A DNA stretch of 64,000 bases from Limnephilus marmoratus (GCA_917880885.1 OU862928.1:39606962-39670961); one strand, 5' to 3'. Counted from the stretch's first letter, positions 10,461 through 21,699 are shown. Numbers and translations: made by a program. Notes: a model not told the origin generated them from the letters alone.

Positions 10461-11663
10461 ATAATATTAAAACAAAACAAAAATCTTTATTTATATACTT
10501 GAATAAAAAGTATTTATGAAGCTCACTCTCTCCTAATAAATGAAATAAATAAAATTAAAAATATACCACCTTAATTTGTTTATACATAAACACCATAAAT
10601 TTGTAACCTGTACATGATGGTTATTTTTTTAGTTTGTTAACTTCTTCAAGCATAACTTTGCAATTCATTTACTAAACAAGCTGTACTCTAAATATTTGCG
10701 TGTATAAAAATTTGGAGGGCTAAATGTCAAATCCGTTGGTAAAATCAATTCCAAGTATTTCAAAGCTCAGACGCGTCGTGAGGTCGGATAATAGCACGAC
10801 TTCTGTTCAAATTTGAACACGTTCATATAACACAGCCTCGCACGCTGACAGGCACTGGAAACTAATACATATAATAATGTATACGTACACAAATATTTGT
10901 TTAAGTTTTTACTACCTGTCACCTGCGTGGATATCTTAAGAGGTAATAGCACCGGTGAGAAATCTCGACGGTAGGTATTTTAAAAAATTCTCGCTATCGC
11001 ACCGCGCTCAAAAAAGAACTAGCTATCGATGTGTTGGTGAGACCACGTGAGTGTTTGGCTTGTACACCCTCTCGCCCCCTTTGCGTCTCATGCCTACCGT
11101 CTTTCGCCTCATACCGCCATATCCAATATTCTGTTTAGATAAAGCATGTTTCGACTTATTTCGTCGCTAATGAAGTTTTTGAATCGGCCTTGCGGTGTGA
11201 CAGAAAAAGGGCCCATTATTTTTAAACGCACGAGGTCTGCTATTGTCGGTTATTTATAAATATCGTCGATAGGTATTGTAACAATGTCTTCTGTTCACGC
11301 TTATTACCGACAAATTACGAATTATTTTACTAGAACTCTATGTAGGTTAGTAGTTTTAAAGTTTTCACTGTATTTGCGTTTATAAATATGCAGTCAAACC
11401 AACTACATCGAATTATTATATACATACATATGATTATTCTCTATGATACATTAGTTATTATTGAAAATTAGTATTAACCTCTCAGGCCTCGGGCCTGTTT
11501 TTCGAAAAGTCAAAATATTTCCGCTTTCCAATAAATTCCAAATAACTTTAATATTTGTGAACGCATCCGAAAACTAAAAACTGTTTTTGAAAGATGATGA
11601 AATACGCTTTCAAATTTTATAATTCGAAATAAACATATAATTTTGTTTTTATTTTATTAATAA
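10461..11663. other. Unassigned stretch
   Basis: 1.2 kb with no frame above 61 codons and no match noticed elsewhere in the window. The part around 10760-11110 is richer in CG dinucleotides than its surroundings but shows no coding pattern. Host intergenic sequence or old repeats. Confidence 0.4.
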
Positions 11664-11955
11664 CTAGCAGACCCGGCCACACGTTGCTGTGGCTAACGAA
11701 ACACAACGCCATTTACCCAACCTTTATAAAATCCACACCATCCGCTCGCCAGCTGCCCGCTGCGCGCTGCCCTTTGCCTAAATTGAATATTTGAATTTCT
11801 TGGCTTTTCTCTACTATAATAAGCATTTATTATAGACATAAACCTTCCTCTTAAATCACTCTATCTATTGGTGAAAACCGCATGAAAATCTGTTGCGTAG
11901 TTTAAAAGATTTATGCGCACATACATTTTGAGCGACTTCATTTTATACTATGTAA
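11664..11955 (-). mobile_element. Short Helitron
   Basis: Plus-strand left end A|ctagcagacccggcc is a Helitron 3' terminus in reverse. Towards the right it has tctatctattggtgaaaacc and gcatgaaaatctgttgcg, the sequence near the 5' end of the Helitrons at 12077-14704, then acattttgagcgacttcatt. The exact 5' TC is uncertain. Confidence 0.65.
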
Positions 11956-12776
11956 TGATGATGATACCACAAAACTTAAATTTCTACTCATATAATTTGG
12001 CACTTACCTATCTTATTAAAAAAAAAACTCAAAAATGCATATGCAACAAAAATGTATTTTTGACCGATTATCTCTATCTCTACATATTATAAAGTCCCCC
12101 GCGCCATCTGTCTGTCTATTCGCGATAAACTCGAAAACTACTGAACGGATTTTCCTGCGGTTTTCACCAATATACAGAGTATTTCGTGAGGAAGGTTTAA
12201 GTATGCAATTTGTCAATGATTTGTGTAAATTGGTTGAAACATAACGATAATTGTTAGAAGTGTCGGAAATAAGTCCAGCCGCCTGGTAGCTTTCATCGAA
12301 AACGCTGCACAATCCTTTTGGGATATAACCAGGGCTGGGCAAAATACATGCTTTGCTGTAATTGAAATACAAATTACAAAATACTTTTTCGCATGTATTT
12401 AAAATACGAAATACAAAATACTTTCAAGTCATGTATTTGAAATACAAAATACAAAATACAGTATTTTAACCATTTTTTTCTTTCAAATACAAAATACAAA
12501 TTACAAAATACAAAATACATTTGGTTTTGGTAGAACCTTTGGTTGCAATAAATTGTCATAAATGCCCTTATCTAAGGGTGCGTTTAAATAGAAGCAATGT
12601 TGAGCAGAGTGAAACAGAGACGTGCAAAAATTGACCAATCATATTGCTCAAAAGACACATCTCATCTCCGCTTCACTTGTAAAATTTGTGGTAAAGGACT
12701 CAGGTGTTAGGTAATATAATAATAATATATTATTATTATAACACGACATTTGTATAGCGCTATTTTGTTTTATTTC

Positions 12777-13693
12777 TAGTGACCGACCGAAGGTTCGGTT
12801 TCGGTTTCGTCAAGGTTCGGTAAAAAAATCTAGTTTCGGCATCAGTTTCGGTTTCGGCAGAAAATCTGCCGAACCTTCGGCCGCACCGAAACTCTGCATT
12901 TGTGAATTATCGCGTGCCGTTTGACTGACTTCCGGTGAGTTCGTGGCTCGTGTGTCATCCACCATCATCAACTGAGTTCGCTGGCCGGTCCGGCGTGCTT
13001 GTATTGTGAGTTTATGTAATCACAAACTTCAATTATTTTTATTTATTTCATTCTATATTTAATTTTATTTAACAAGTGTAAATAAAAATTAAAATCTAAT
13101 CTCCTTCAACGGAAGCGATCTTCTGAATAGTCCCTCCTTTGATGTGCTTGGTGTAAGGCCCTCCGTTCATGGAGATACTTACAATCTTCGTAATTGTGAC
13201 GAAACCAGTCAAGTACCCTGTTGATATACATACTACTTTTTAATGCTAGTCTCCGTACACGGCGCTATCCGAAATATACTATATAGTCACATGAGAACGG
13301 GTCGTTTCTATGACTCATTCTTGAGTTCAACAGCTCGGCTGTGGAACCCGGCCTCTATGTTTCCTCCCTCCTTCCTCTCCCCAAAAAGACCCTCCATACA
13401 GCATCTTCAAAGATGACATACGCCCTGAGGGAAATTATTTTTCTCTGGGTCTCTCATGTGGAGTTAATGTAAAAAAATGTTGTGATTGTAAACGCAATTA
13501 AAATTATAGTACTCAATTTATGAGGTCCTTACTTTATAGTGAATAAAAGTGTAAAAAATAAGCCGAATTTCAGTAAACAATAGATTTTTAACATGTCTAA
13601 AAAAGTTTCGGTTTCGGTTTCGGCCGAAACTGAGAAAGATATCGAATATTCGGTTTCGTTTTCGGTAGAAAATCCTGTTTCGGTCGGACACTA
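12777..13693. mobile_element. hAT element B, nested in hAT A
   Basis: Ends tagtgaccgaccgaa and ttcggtcggacacta with TSD tttatttc/gttatttc (12769-12776, 13694-13701; 7 of 8 match). Sub-terminal ggtttcggtttcg repeats on both sides. Interior includes 13085-13165, related to 46155-46230, and a LINE-A 3' fragment. Confidence 0.8.
13270..13478 (+). pseudogene. LINE-A 3'-end fragment
   Basis: Matches the end of the LINE-A reverse transcriptase frame (encoding RTGRFYDS..SSTARLWN) and the 3' tail gaccctccatacagcatc ... catgtggagttaatg plus A-run. Part of the coding region is deleted after tggaaccc. Broken. Confidence 0.75.
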
Positions 13694-14704
13694 GTTATTT
13701 CACTTCAAGTGCGCTCTACTGTAATTAACTTAAAAATAGTTTAGTATTCAGTCAAATTATTCCTATAGTGCTTGATCTAATACTATGACACAAAAATGTA
13801 CAATACAAAGCAATGACAAGCATTACATAATATGATACAAATATGATAGAAAATGTACAATAACAGTGCTATTATAGCACAGGACGTGTTGCCAACTCTA
13901 AATATTAACACACATAACATATAGCTCTGGATTCTAGCGTTTTTAGTCTACGTATTATCTATGTCAGTTTATTTTTCATTATCATTATTAAGATCGCTAA
14001 ATGTATTTGAAAATGTATTTTGAAGCCATAAGTATTTGAAATACAAATTACAAAATACCTCAGCCCCATGTAATTGAAATACCAATTACAAAATACATTT
14101 TTAGGAAGTAATTGAAATACAAATACAAAATACGTATTTGTATTTCAAATACGTATTTCAATTACAAGTATTTCAAATACTGCCCAGCCCTGGATATAAC
14201 AAAACAATTAATGGTGGGATATTCCTCTTTTATAGATCTACAAAAAAGTCCGCGAAGGCATATATCTATCTTTTACGGATAGCTTACTATACACATTATA
14301 TCTAAAATGCAATTGATAAGAATAATAAGATAAGAAGATAGAATGCGTATAGTAAAAGATAGATATATGCCATCGCGGACTTTTTTGTAGATCTATAAAA
14401 GAGGAATATCCCACCAAGCGTTGTTTTGTTATATCCCAAAAGGATTAGGCAGCGTTTTCGATGAAAGCTACCAGGCGGCTGGAATTTTTCCGACACTTCT
14501 AACAATTATCGTTATGTTTCAACCAATTTACACAAATCCTTGACAAATTACATACGTAAACCTTCCTCACGAAACACTCTATCTATTGGTGAAAACCGCA
14601 TGAAAATCCGTTCAGTAGTTTTCGAGTTTATCGCGAACAGACAGACAGACAGACAGACAGACAGAAAGACGGCGCGGGGGACTTTACTTTATAATATGTA
14701 GAGA

Positions 14705-15099
14705 TAAAAAAGGTTTAAAAATAGCCCACCTTAAGTTTTTTTCTAATTAAAATTACGATAACGAAAAAGATAAAAGCACTTACATATTTTATTAGACAAT
14801 TAAATCTAAATGGATTTATTGTGTTGTGTGTATCATACGTGTGAGTTGACATGTTTGTAAATAATAATGTTTAAAATGTTAGATATATCGCTTGCTGAGG
14901 TTTGATTTGTACTCCTGTATTTTTGAGTTTCTTTAAGCAGTAAATACAAAAAAGGATGTGTTAGTTCGTTCAAAATTCTATAAAAAATGTTGGTCTTTTA
15001 CCTATAGATAGATTTACCTACACATTTTTTTTTAAATATTTATTACAGTCAGTTTGAAATAAAGGAAACAAATATATAATTTTTTTAAACTTCAAAACT
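14705..15099. other. AT-rich, nothing recognised
   Basis: No frame or repeat match noticed. Confidence 0.4.
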
Positions 15100-15180
15100 T
15101 TTCATTTTTATTTTCAACTTTATAAAACCTTAAATTGTAATATTTAATTACATGAAGACAATATTAGCGAAACTTCAACC
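15100..15180 (-). repeat. SINE2 body fragment
   Basis: Shares taaattgtaatatttaatta and gaagacaatattagcgaaa with the SINE2 body at 5808-5870. The tRNA-like head is absent. Confidence 0.6.
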
Positions 15181-15289
15181 CAAGGCTTCAGGCCCAACTT
15201 CATAGTACAAAAAAAAGTGCAAAAATCACTTACTTCGCAATTTTTGCAATAAAATAAAAGCACTTAGAAAAAAAACCAACAACGCTAAA

Positions 15290-16740
15290 GGCTTTGTACC
15301 AGTTCACATAAGGAAAAAGGTTGAAGCAAACGTTTTACGTATGAGAAAAGCTATAGTTTGAGCAGTAAATTACAGAAAAGAGCAAGAAAACACGGCACAA
15401 AGTGATAAAGTAAAAAATCTGAAAATGGACAAAAAAATGCCGCAAACCATGTTTTTGGTGATCATACAAAATGTTCGTCATACTATTGCAAGTCGGAGAA
15501 GTATACTAATGATCCAAATTTAGTAAGCGATCTTCAAGATTGTGGAACAGGACTGATATTCAACAATTATTGTCGTCTCTAATAGCAAATGCAGAAAGTC
15601 TTATTATTAACGTGACAAATAACACTGTGGAGCAATTCAACAACGTTATAGCCAAATTTATAGGCGGAAAAAGAGCAAATTTTACAAAAATGGGATAACT
15701 TCAGCAGTTGAGCTTCTTGAGCAGTAACTTCGTGGAATAGTGAAATGACAACCCATTCACGAATACAAAAAAAATCCAAGGCCACAGTCCTGGCAACTAC
15801 ACGAAGCATTTTATTGAAAGAAAACGACGTTCGAAGGAGACAATACAGAGGTGTCGAAAAATAAAACTAAGGTATTACGAAAACACGACAGAAAAGAGAA
15901 AAAAAGTTGCAGGGCCTGATGAAAATTATGGTCAATTGGAATTAGATCCAGATATGCCAGCTGAATTATTTGAAACGAAAAAGAGGAATTTTTCAAAGAA
16001 TTATCTCCATCGAATAAGGATGAACTGGAAAGGAATACGGTGGGCCAAAGCAACAATAATTTGTGGACAATTGAAAGGCGTAAGCGGCTTACAGCTTCTA
16101 ACTTTGGACAAAAATATGTAAGCTACGGCCAAAAACTTCAGTTGCGAGAGTATTAAACTCGCTACTGTACTCGCCATTTAAAGGAAATATGGCCACAAAT
16201 TATGGGAAAGAAAATGAAAACCAAGCAATTGAGCAATTTACAAAAGAAACAAAATTCGAGGTATTCGCTTGTGGACTATTTATCGATGAAAACAAAAACT
16301 TTTTAGCGGCAAGTCCGGATGGCCTTTTTGGCAAGGATTCTATAATTGAAGTGAAATGCCCATATAGTATAGTAAATATGTCACCAGAAGAAGGATTTGA
16401 ACAAAAAAAAATTGATAACTGTAAAATTGAAGACAATGCTTCAACATTAAAACGGAATCACAATTACTTCTACCAAGTACAAGGCCAGTTACACATTACT
16501 CGTCGTAAATACTGTTATTTTGTCGTGTGGAGTCCTAAAGGTTTGCCGTATGAAAAAATTGAAAGGGACGATTCAATCTGGCAAAAAATTGAACCACTGT
16601 TAGAAAAACTTCTACCACCAATGCCTTTTACCAGAAACAATTGACGGTCGCATATCAAGAAATTTACCGGCGAGAGAAAGATCTAAATCATAAATTGTTT
16701 AAAATTCATTGTATAGTGGTAAAAAATTTTGTACAATAAA
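15290..16740 (+). pseudogene. Decayed YqaJ-type nuclease gene
   Basis: Proteins of the YqaJ family are PD-(D/E)xK exonucleases; eukaryotic copies are usually of mobile or viral origin. The last 151 codons (16189-16644) are open and hold the core: YGKENE, then GLFID..NFLAASPDGL (Asp) and IIEVKCP (Glu-x-Lys), then a YFYQVQGQLHIT motif. Upstream, family-typical RRKRLTASNFG (about 16070) and KLRPKTS lie in different frames, joined by a one-base shift in an A-run near 16110. Further upstream the reading is broken by several stops (15550-15930). AATAAA (about 16735) and an A-rich stretch follow, so a processed copy is possible. Not functional as it stands. Confidence 0.75.
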
Positions 16741-16829
16741 GTGTTTACAAACAAAAAATTTCAATTAATCACTGAAGGCAATGTAAGCGACTCTCAACTA
16801 AAAATTTGAAACAGATTTTTTTTAAAAAC

Positions 16830-17240
16830 ATAAACCTCACATTGGAGGCACCGAGGAAAAATAATCGCTCAGGGACTTTGTTGGAGAAGTTGTTGGACAT
16901 CATTGGAGAAGCTGTGTGGAGGGTATTTTTAGGATAAGGAAGGAAAGGAAGTTTTGGGTAGGGAAAAGGTAGGTAAAAGTATGAAATGATGGTGGAGAGT
17001 CCAGCTGTAGAGATCAAAAGATCTTCCTCTTCCAGTTTCTCCCAATCCGGCCCGCCACGCAGTAAGTGGACAAAATTATCCGCCACCAAAACCCATGCAG
17101 ACCTCATCCGTGAACCCGGGAACCCAGGCTCTGTCACCAAACATAGAGGACCACTTGCGGTGACCAAGTGGCGGGGGTGTTGGTTATCCAATAAATGGTT
17201 CCCGGGGCGATGGTACCTAAAACGCCTCCCAAATTGAAAA
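16830..17240 (-). mobile_element. SINE3 copy, part of a 1-kb composite repeat
   Basis: On the minus strand it has the SINE3 sequence: cattggataaccaacacccc-like start, acttggtcaccgcaagtgg, gggttcacggatgaggtctg, gatcttttgatctctacagc. It continues directly into 17241-17890. The same pair of segments in the same order lies inverted at 36065-37080. Confidence 0.75.
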
Positions 17241-17890
17241 TTTATTATAGTACTTGACATAAAAAAATTGAATTTTGCACAATTTTAGTATGAAAGCTCG
17301 GTCAGTATTGGTATACCGCGATGAGTCACTAAACAGAAAAAAAAACGAATAAAAAATATCGATTACTCGGGCAAGGACAACACTAGTCTACCGATAAAAT
17401 TCTTTACATCACTACTTCGCATTATATGTATGTATTTGTCAAAACCCACGTTCCCCGGCCCCCCTCAGGAGAAATGAGCGAAAGGGACACCTGCACGTCG
17501 GGCCGAAAATACCTAAATAAAATCTTCGAAATCGATGTTTTGTATTCCCCATTTTTCTTCTCCAAAACTGGACGGATTTAAAAATTTTTTTTCACTAACT
17601 GTATTAAAAGAAAATATTCTATGTCAGTACGTTTTGCTTTTTTTCAAAATACATTGTTTAGTTTGTATACTGAACGTTTTTTGACGGCGTTTAAATTAGG
17701 CAATTTTATTCATTTTTGGAAGGTCGTAACTTCTATGAGAAGTAAATTATCAAAAAAAACAAAACGTACCGACACGCTAGTGGTCAATATCTATATTATG
17801 TAAAAAAAAATTTTGCTCTAGGGTCAAAATCCAGAGAGATAAACGGGGAATACGTTTGTATAGAAAAGCGCAGCTAGTATTTCCTCTTAA
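17241..17890 (+). repeat. Helitron-like repeat, inverted partner of 36078-36720
   Basis: Nearly identical to the reverse complement of 36078-36720, including cgatgagtcact, atcgattactcgggcaagga, gtgtccctttcgctca (inverse) and atccagagagataaacgggg. The right end gcgcagctag followed by T has the Helitron CTAG form. An internal inverted repeat (gtcagtacgttttg near 17622 and caaaacgtaccgacac near 17759) surrounds a short frame that is not conserved as protein. Confidence 0.7.
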
Positions 17891-18150
17891 TGACAGAGCA
17901 AAAAGTCTGCGTTTGAAGCAGAAGAATTCTGAGATGGCGATCTGTTGCGTTATAAAATTGTTACAGTTTTGAAAATTTTCTAAAAAACTTCTTTAGTACT
18001 GTTGTGATATGAAACTCTATGAATCGAAAAAGCGACAAACATACGCAAACCTGTTCTCATAGCACAAAGAGCAATTTTAAATATTATACTTAAGAGTCCC
18101 CATCAGAACTCCTACAGGCTATGTTTTTAAAGCACTGAGTTTAATGTCAC
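17891..18150. other. Unassigned, weak R4 similarity
   Basis: Around 18007-18045 gaaactctatgaatcgaaaaag resembles the R4 inner sequence. Nothing else recognised. Confidence 0.35.
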
Positions 18151-18159
18151 TGAAACAAT

Positions 18160-18380
18160 TATTAGAAGTATGAGATCCTGCATCTCATAAAGCAGGGAAA
18201 GATTGCCGGAAGGCGGGGCCCTGGAAGAAGGAGAACCTCATGGCTGAAAAACCTGAGACAGTGGTTTGGCCATTCTACCGGAGAGCTGTTCTGGGCCGCA
18301 GTAAACAAAGTCCACATAGCCAACATGATAGCCAACGTCCGTTGAACGGACAAGGCTCAAGAAAAAGAAAAAGAAACAAT
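18160..18380 (+). pseudogene. RTE2 3'-end fragment (non-LTR retrotransposon)
   Basis: Codes for the last residues of an endonuclease-reverse transcriptase: QGKIAGRRGPGRRRTSWLKN (about 18190-18250) then LFWAAVNKVHIANMIANVR with frame breaks. It ends in an aaagaaaaagaaa tail. The related, longer copy is at 49790-50297. Confidence 0.7.
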
Positions 18381-18435
18381 TATAAACAAAAGATATTCTT
18401 TGAACTTTGCAAAATAACTTTGTGGTATCATTTTT

Positions 18436-18535
18436 CATCTAATGAATAAAAAATAACTTTGTTTAAACCACTATTTTATCACATGTTGATTTGTTTTAAA
18501 AATAGTGGTTTAAACAAAGTGATTTTTTATTCATT
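18436..18535. repeat. 100-bp foldback
   Basis: Arms aataactttgtttaaaccac... and ...gtggtttaaacaaagtgatt are ~40-bp inverted repeats around a 19-bp loop. Both outer sides have aaaagatattct, a possible target duplication. A tiny MITE or a hairpin replication error. Confidence 0.6.
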
Positions 18536-18879
18536 ATATAAAAGATATTCTAATGTACGCATTCAAAAACCAGGATAACTTTACAGACAAACTTGGGCCG
18601 ATTCGCAAGATCCACATTACAACATACTGTAATATCATTTTATGTAGGTTACCTACCTTTGTCATCCGACAGCCTCTCAGAGCAAAAAGAACATCCATCT
18701 CAGGATGGTGGAGATAGGGATCAGAGATCATGCATATAAATGAATAAAAGTATTTTTCTAGTGAAATGTAAAAGAAAGCTTTATTGCACTTTGCAAATAA
18801 CATCAAAGAAAGGTTAACAAAGAAACATAAATACCTTTGGCATCTATCAGATTTGGAGAGAGAGAGTTATCAAAAATTA

Positions 18880-19340
18880 TGGTTGGTTATTAAAAGCGCG
18901 TACGTCCCGTCGTCGTGATTCTCTTCCAATCGTGAAGAGCAATCCTCAACAGCAATCGTAAACAGCAAACCCCAAAACGCCGTTCAGCACGTCATGGGGC
19001 GCCTGGTTAAAGGGAGTCCTCCCAACACAAAAAGCTCGGATGAGCCTCCATCCATCAAGCGGCATGGGGAATCTCACCGGCCCAAAGGAACAACAAAGGA
19101 ATGTTGGCGGGTCCAACCAGAGTCTAGGAGCCGCTTCATCAGTAAGGGAATCCACCCAACAAAACGAGCACGGAAGGTCCTCACCCATCAAGCGGCATGA
19201 GGGAACCTCATCGGCCAAAGGATTCACCAGCAAAGAATCCTTGCGGGCAGTTCATCACCCGATGAATTTGGTGTAAATTGACATCAGCACGCGGACAAAA
19301 CTATCTCGCGGCATCCGGCGAGGGATTGAACAAAATAAAT
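18880..19340. other. GC-richer stretch with internal direct repeat
   Basis: The block atcaagcggcatg plus ggaatctcaccggcc (from about 19055) recurs as atcaagcggcatg plus agggaacctcatcggcc (about 19188). Frames on both strands read through it but show no recognisable domain. Origin unknown. Confidence 0.4.
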
Positions 19341-19896
19341 CGGCTACAGTGCCATTAGAGTTGTCACACACTCACGTGACGTGTAAAAACAACCTTTCTA
19401 GGCTACATCGCCTTGGTAACTCACACCATAATCCCAATCGCCCCGAAAATCTGCTCCCTAACACAAAACTACGTTATGTCCGCCGCCATCTTTCCCCGCC
19501 AACCAGCAAAGTTAAATAAAAAAATAAAAAATTAATAGACAATAAACAGTACCTGCTTTAAGCAGTACCTACTCGCGAAATAGATATGTTACAATACATT
19601 CCACCAACCTACAACTAAAACGACTTTTGGACAAAAAAATATATAATACTTCTCTATAAAATTATTTAATTTACTTCCTCTTGCAATGAAAACTATAAAA
19701 AAATAACCGACTTCATTAAGATATGGATTATGGACATGGGAAGGAAGAATATAGAAACAATTTTGCAACCTAACAAAGATAACTGATTGTATTATACTCT
19801 CTTTTAGATATAACTTTATAATTTTCCTCTTGTAATATTTGAACATAGGTATTTAATTATATTTCTAACACGAAAACTTTTGCAATGTAACCTTAG
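19341..19896. other. Unassigned stretch
   Basis: No repeat match noticed. The 85-codon minus frame (19589-19846) is low complexity and hydrophobic and is not called. Confidence 0.35.
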
Positions 19897-20136
19897 AACG
19901 GTGGGGTATCCCGTGTTTTGGGATGTTCCACAATGATCTGGGATGTTCTGAGATGTTCCAGACTATTTCCGAATATTCCACAGCATTCCAGAATGTTCCG
20001 CGATGTTCTGGAAAGTTGTTCAATACTCTCGAATGTTCTGGAGTGTTTTAGAAGTTTCTAGACGACTATCCTTCCAGCCTTTACATCTTTCTACACGTAA
20101 AAATGGGAACCTTCTTCATGTATGGAGGATAGAGGG
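19897..20136 (-). mobile_element. Second, shorter heat-shock-element Helitron-like copy
   Basis: On the minus strand it begins tctatcctccatacatgaag, continues tacgtgtagaaagatgtaaa and gctggaaggatagtcgtcta, matching 1549-1660, then runs into ttccagaaca, cgcggaacattctgg and similar motifs matching 3130-3545. It lacks the ~80-bp minisatellite. The 3' terminus is diverged (acgggatacccc). Confidence 0.6.
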
Positions 20137-20221
20137 CTACCAGACCATATGACTCCCTTAATCGCGCGGACTTGTTTCTGGGTGTTAGCGGCATGCACAT
20201 TGAGGTACACTTTATTTTATA

Positions 20222-20500
20222 TTGATGATTAAATTAATTAGACTTCGGTGGCTGGGTCATGTAGAGAGAAAGACCGAGCACCAAGCACCAAAGTTCCTGC
20301 TGAACTCAAGACCGATAGGCCGAAGGAGCATGGGAAGACCAAGATTAGGATGGAGTGACAACGTCCTCAAAGATATATCTACCTTGGAGCTTCTAAACTG
20401 GAGAGAGCTGGCACAAAACCGAGATGAGTGGAGGAAGACTCTTGAGGAGGCCAAGACCCACCAGGGGTTGTAGAGCCAAGAGTGATGATGATGATGATGA
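20222..20500 (+). pseudogene. RTE1 3'-end fragment
   Basis: 83 open codons encode the C-terminus of an RTE-type polyprotein (LRWLGHVERKTEHQAPK, GRPRLGWSDNVLKDIS, WRELAQNRDEWRKTLEEAK), followed by the (GATGAT)n tail typical of RTE elements. 5' truncated. Its right end abuts an inverted SINE1 fragment, so it probably inserted into that SINE; the left target duplication is not clear. Confidence 0.85.
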
Positions 20501-20600
20501 TAAATTATGAAATAACACAAATCAATCAAATAAAATTTACTTGTGCACGCCGTGATTTGAACCCGCGATCTTCGAACCGCTAGTCGAGAGACTCCTTCTA
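20501..20600 (-). repeat. SINE1 head fragment
   Basis: aaataacacaaatcaatcaa and the inverted tRNA-like head with B box gtgatttgaacccgcgatct (minus strand) match SINE1. Interrupted by RTE1. Confidence 0.7.
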
Positions 20601-20879
20601 TGAAAACGTTAATTTCTTGGCAAGTTTAGTGTTGTTGCATCGTCGCTATACCCACCTCCACCTGCACGACATTATAACTACCAAAAGGTACACTCACAGC
20701 GGAAAGCAATAGTTCTGGTATTATAGCAGGCCATATCGGTTCATTAGGCAAGTCGTTTCCAAGTTTTAATGCCATTTCCCAAGGCCGCCCACTTCTAGCA
20801 CCATAGACTATAATATTATATTATTTATAGACCATAGAGTGGTATAAAGGCATTGTGGAGCATAGAACAAATGTGGGGT
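20601..20879. other. Unassigned stretch
   Basis: Nothing recognised. Confidence 0.35.
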
Positions 20880-21538
20880 GAATTGCGGAACGATGTTTAT
20901 ATTGCAAGTTGATATCCAAGCACGCCTTTTTACAGATGTATTTAATTCTTGTTCATGAATCACAACATTTTGTACTAGTACACAACTGCTAACCCTGTAC
21001 AAATCGTAAGTGCGCCCCACGGTTGAATTTGGCAGCCACCTCTGGTCTGGAACTCCAAAATACCTAAAAAAAAAAAACCCTTGACCCTGTGCAGAAACGG
21101 GCAATCCGTTTGATAGATTCTCCCATCTTAACAGACGGACTGCAATCTTTAGAGCACAGGCGTCAGGTGGGAATGCTGTCCTTGTTCTACCGGTATTACA
21201 ATAGAAGATGCTCCGAGGAACTAGCGTCATTGATCCCCTCGGAACCGGTGCATAGTCGGGAAACACGCCAAACACGCGCCAAACATTTGTACACGGTTGA
21301 CATTAGTCACACGAGAACGGGTCGTTTCTATGACTCGTTATTTAGTTCAACGGCTCGGCTGTGGAACGATTTGCCGGCCTCTGTGTTTCCTCCCTCCTAC
21401 AACATAGGTCTCTTCAAGACCCGTGTTCACTCCTTCCTTTCCTCAAAAAGACCCTCCACACAGCATCTTCAAAGATGACATAGGCCCTGAGGGAAGTTAT
21501 TTTCCTCTGGGCCTCCTGTGTGGAGTTAATGTAAAAAA
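20880..21538 (+). pseudogene. LINE-A C-terminus and 3' tail (CR1/Jockey type)
   Basis: Encodes the end of a non-LTR reverse transcriptase: VRPTVEFGSHLWSGTPKYL (about 21005-21065), then after a frame break QKRAIRLIDSPILTDGLQSL, SLFYRYYNRRCSEELASLIP, RLWNDLPASVFPPSYNIGLF (21089-21478). The tail has ctccacacag (21454-21463) pairing with ctgtgtggag (21516-21525), enclosing two smaller hairpins, and ends in poly-A. Other copies: 13270, 31190 (-), 31735 (-), 50572 (-). Confidence 0.85.
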
Positions 21539-21699
21539 AAAAAAAATTGTGGGGATTCGTCAAAATATGAGTTTATTTTTGACTGAGGTTAGCGATGTTC
21601 TGTTTTAGCTCGATTATTTGCCATTTCATCTGTCTGTAAATTTGCTGCATCCACTTTATTATTCAATAAAGTCTTCAATTTGTTCACCGTTTTAATTTT

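Larger units (their letters stand above)
12330..14192. mobile_element. hAT element A (non-autonomous), nested
   Basis: Ends cagggctgggca and tgcccagccctg are perfect inverted repeats with an 8-bp TSD gatataac (12322-12329 and 14193-14200). Sub-terminal regions on both sides carry many copies of aaatacaaaatac-like motifs, a typical array of possible transposase-binding repeats. It contains a second hAT (12777-13693) and no transposase. Confidence 0.9.
12077..14704. mobile_element. Palindrome of two Helitron 5' ends, split by a hAT
   Basis: The left end A|TCTCTACATATTATAAAGT and the right end (reverse complement of the same)|T both look like Helitron 5' termini. Without the hAT insertion (12330-14192), the arms are inverted copies: gtcccccgcgcc, ttcgcgataaactcgaaaac, gtagctttcatcgaaaacgc and the central agatctacaaaaaagtccgc each recur on the opposite strand. 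The centre is near 14310. No CTAG 3' terminus is present, so this is a foldback rather than a normal Helitron. Confidence 0.8.

Noticed and set aside
18946..19276. Overlapping 68- to 95-codon frames on both strands
   Set aside because: Mutual shadows in a GC-richer patch with an internal direct repeat; no domain and no codon preference that favours one strand.
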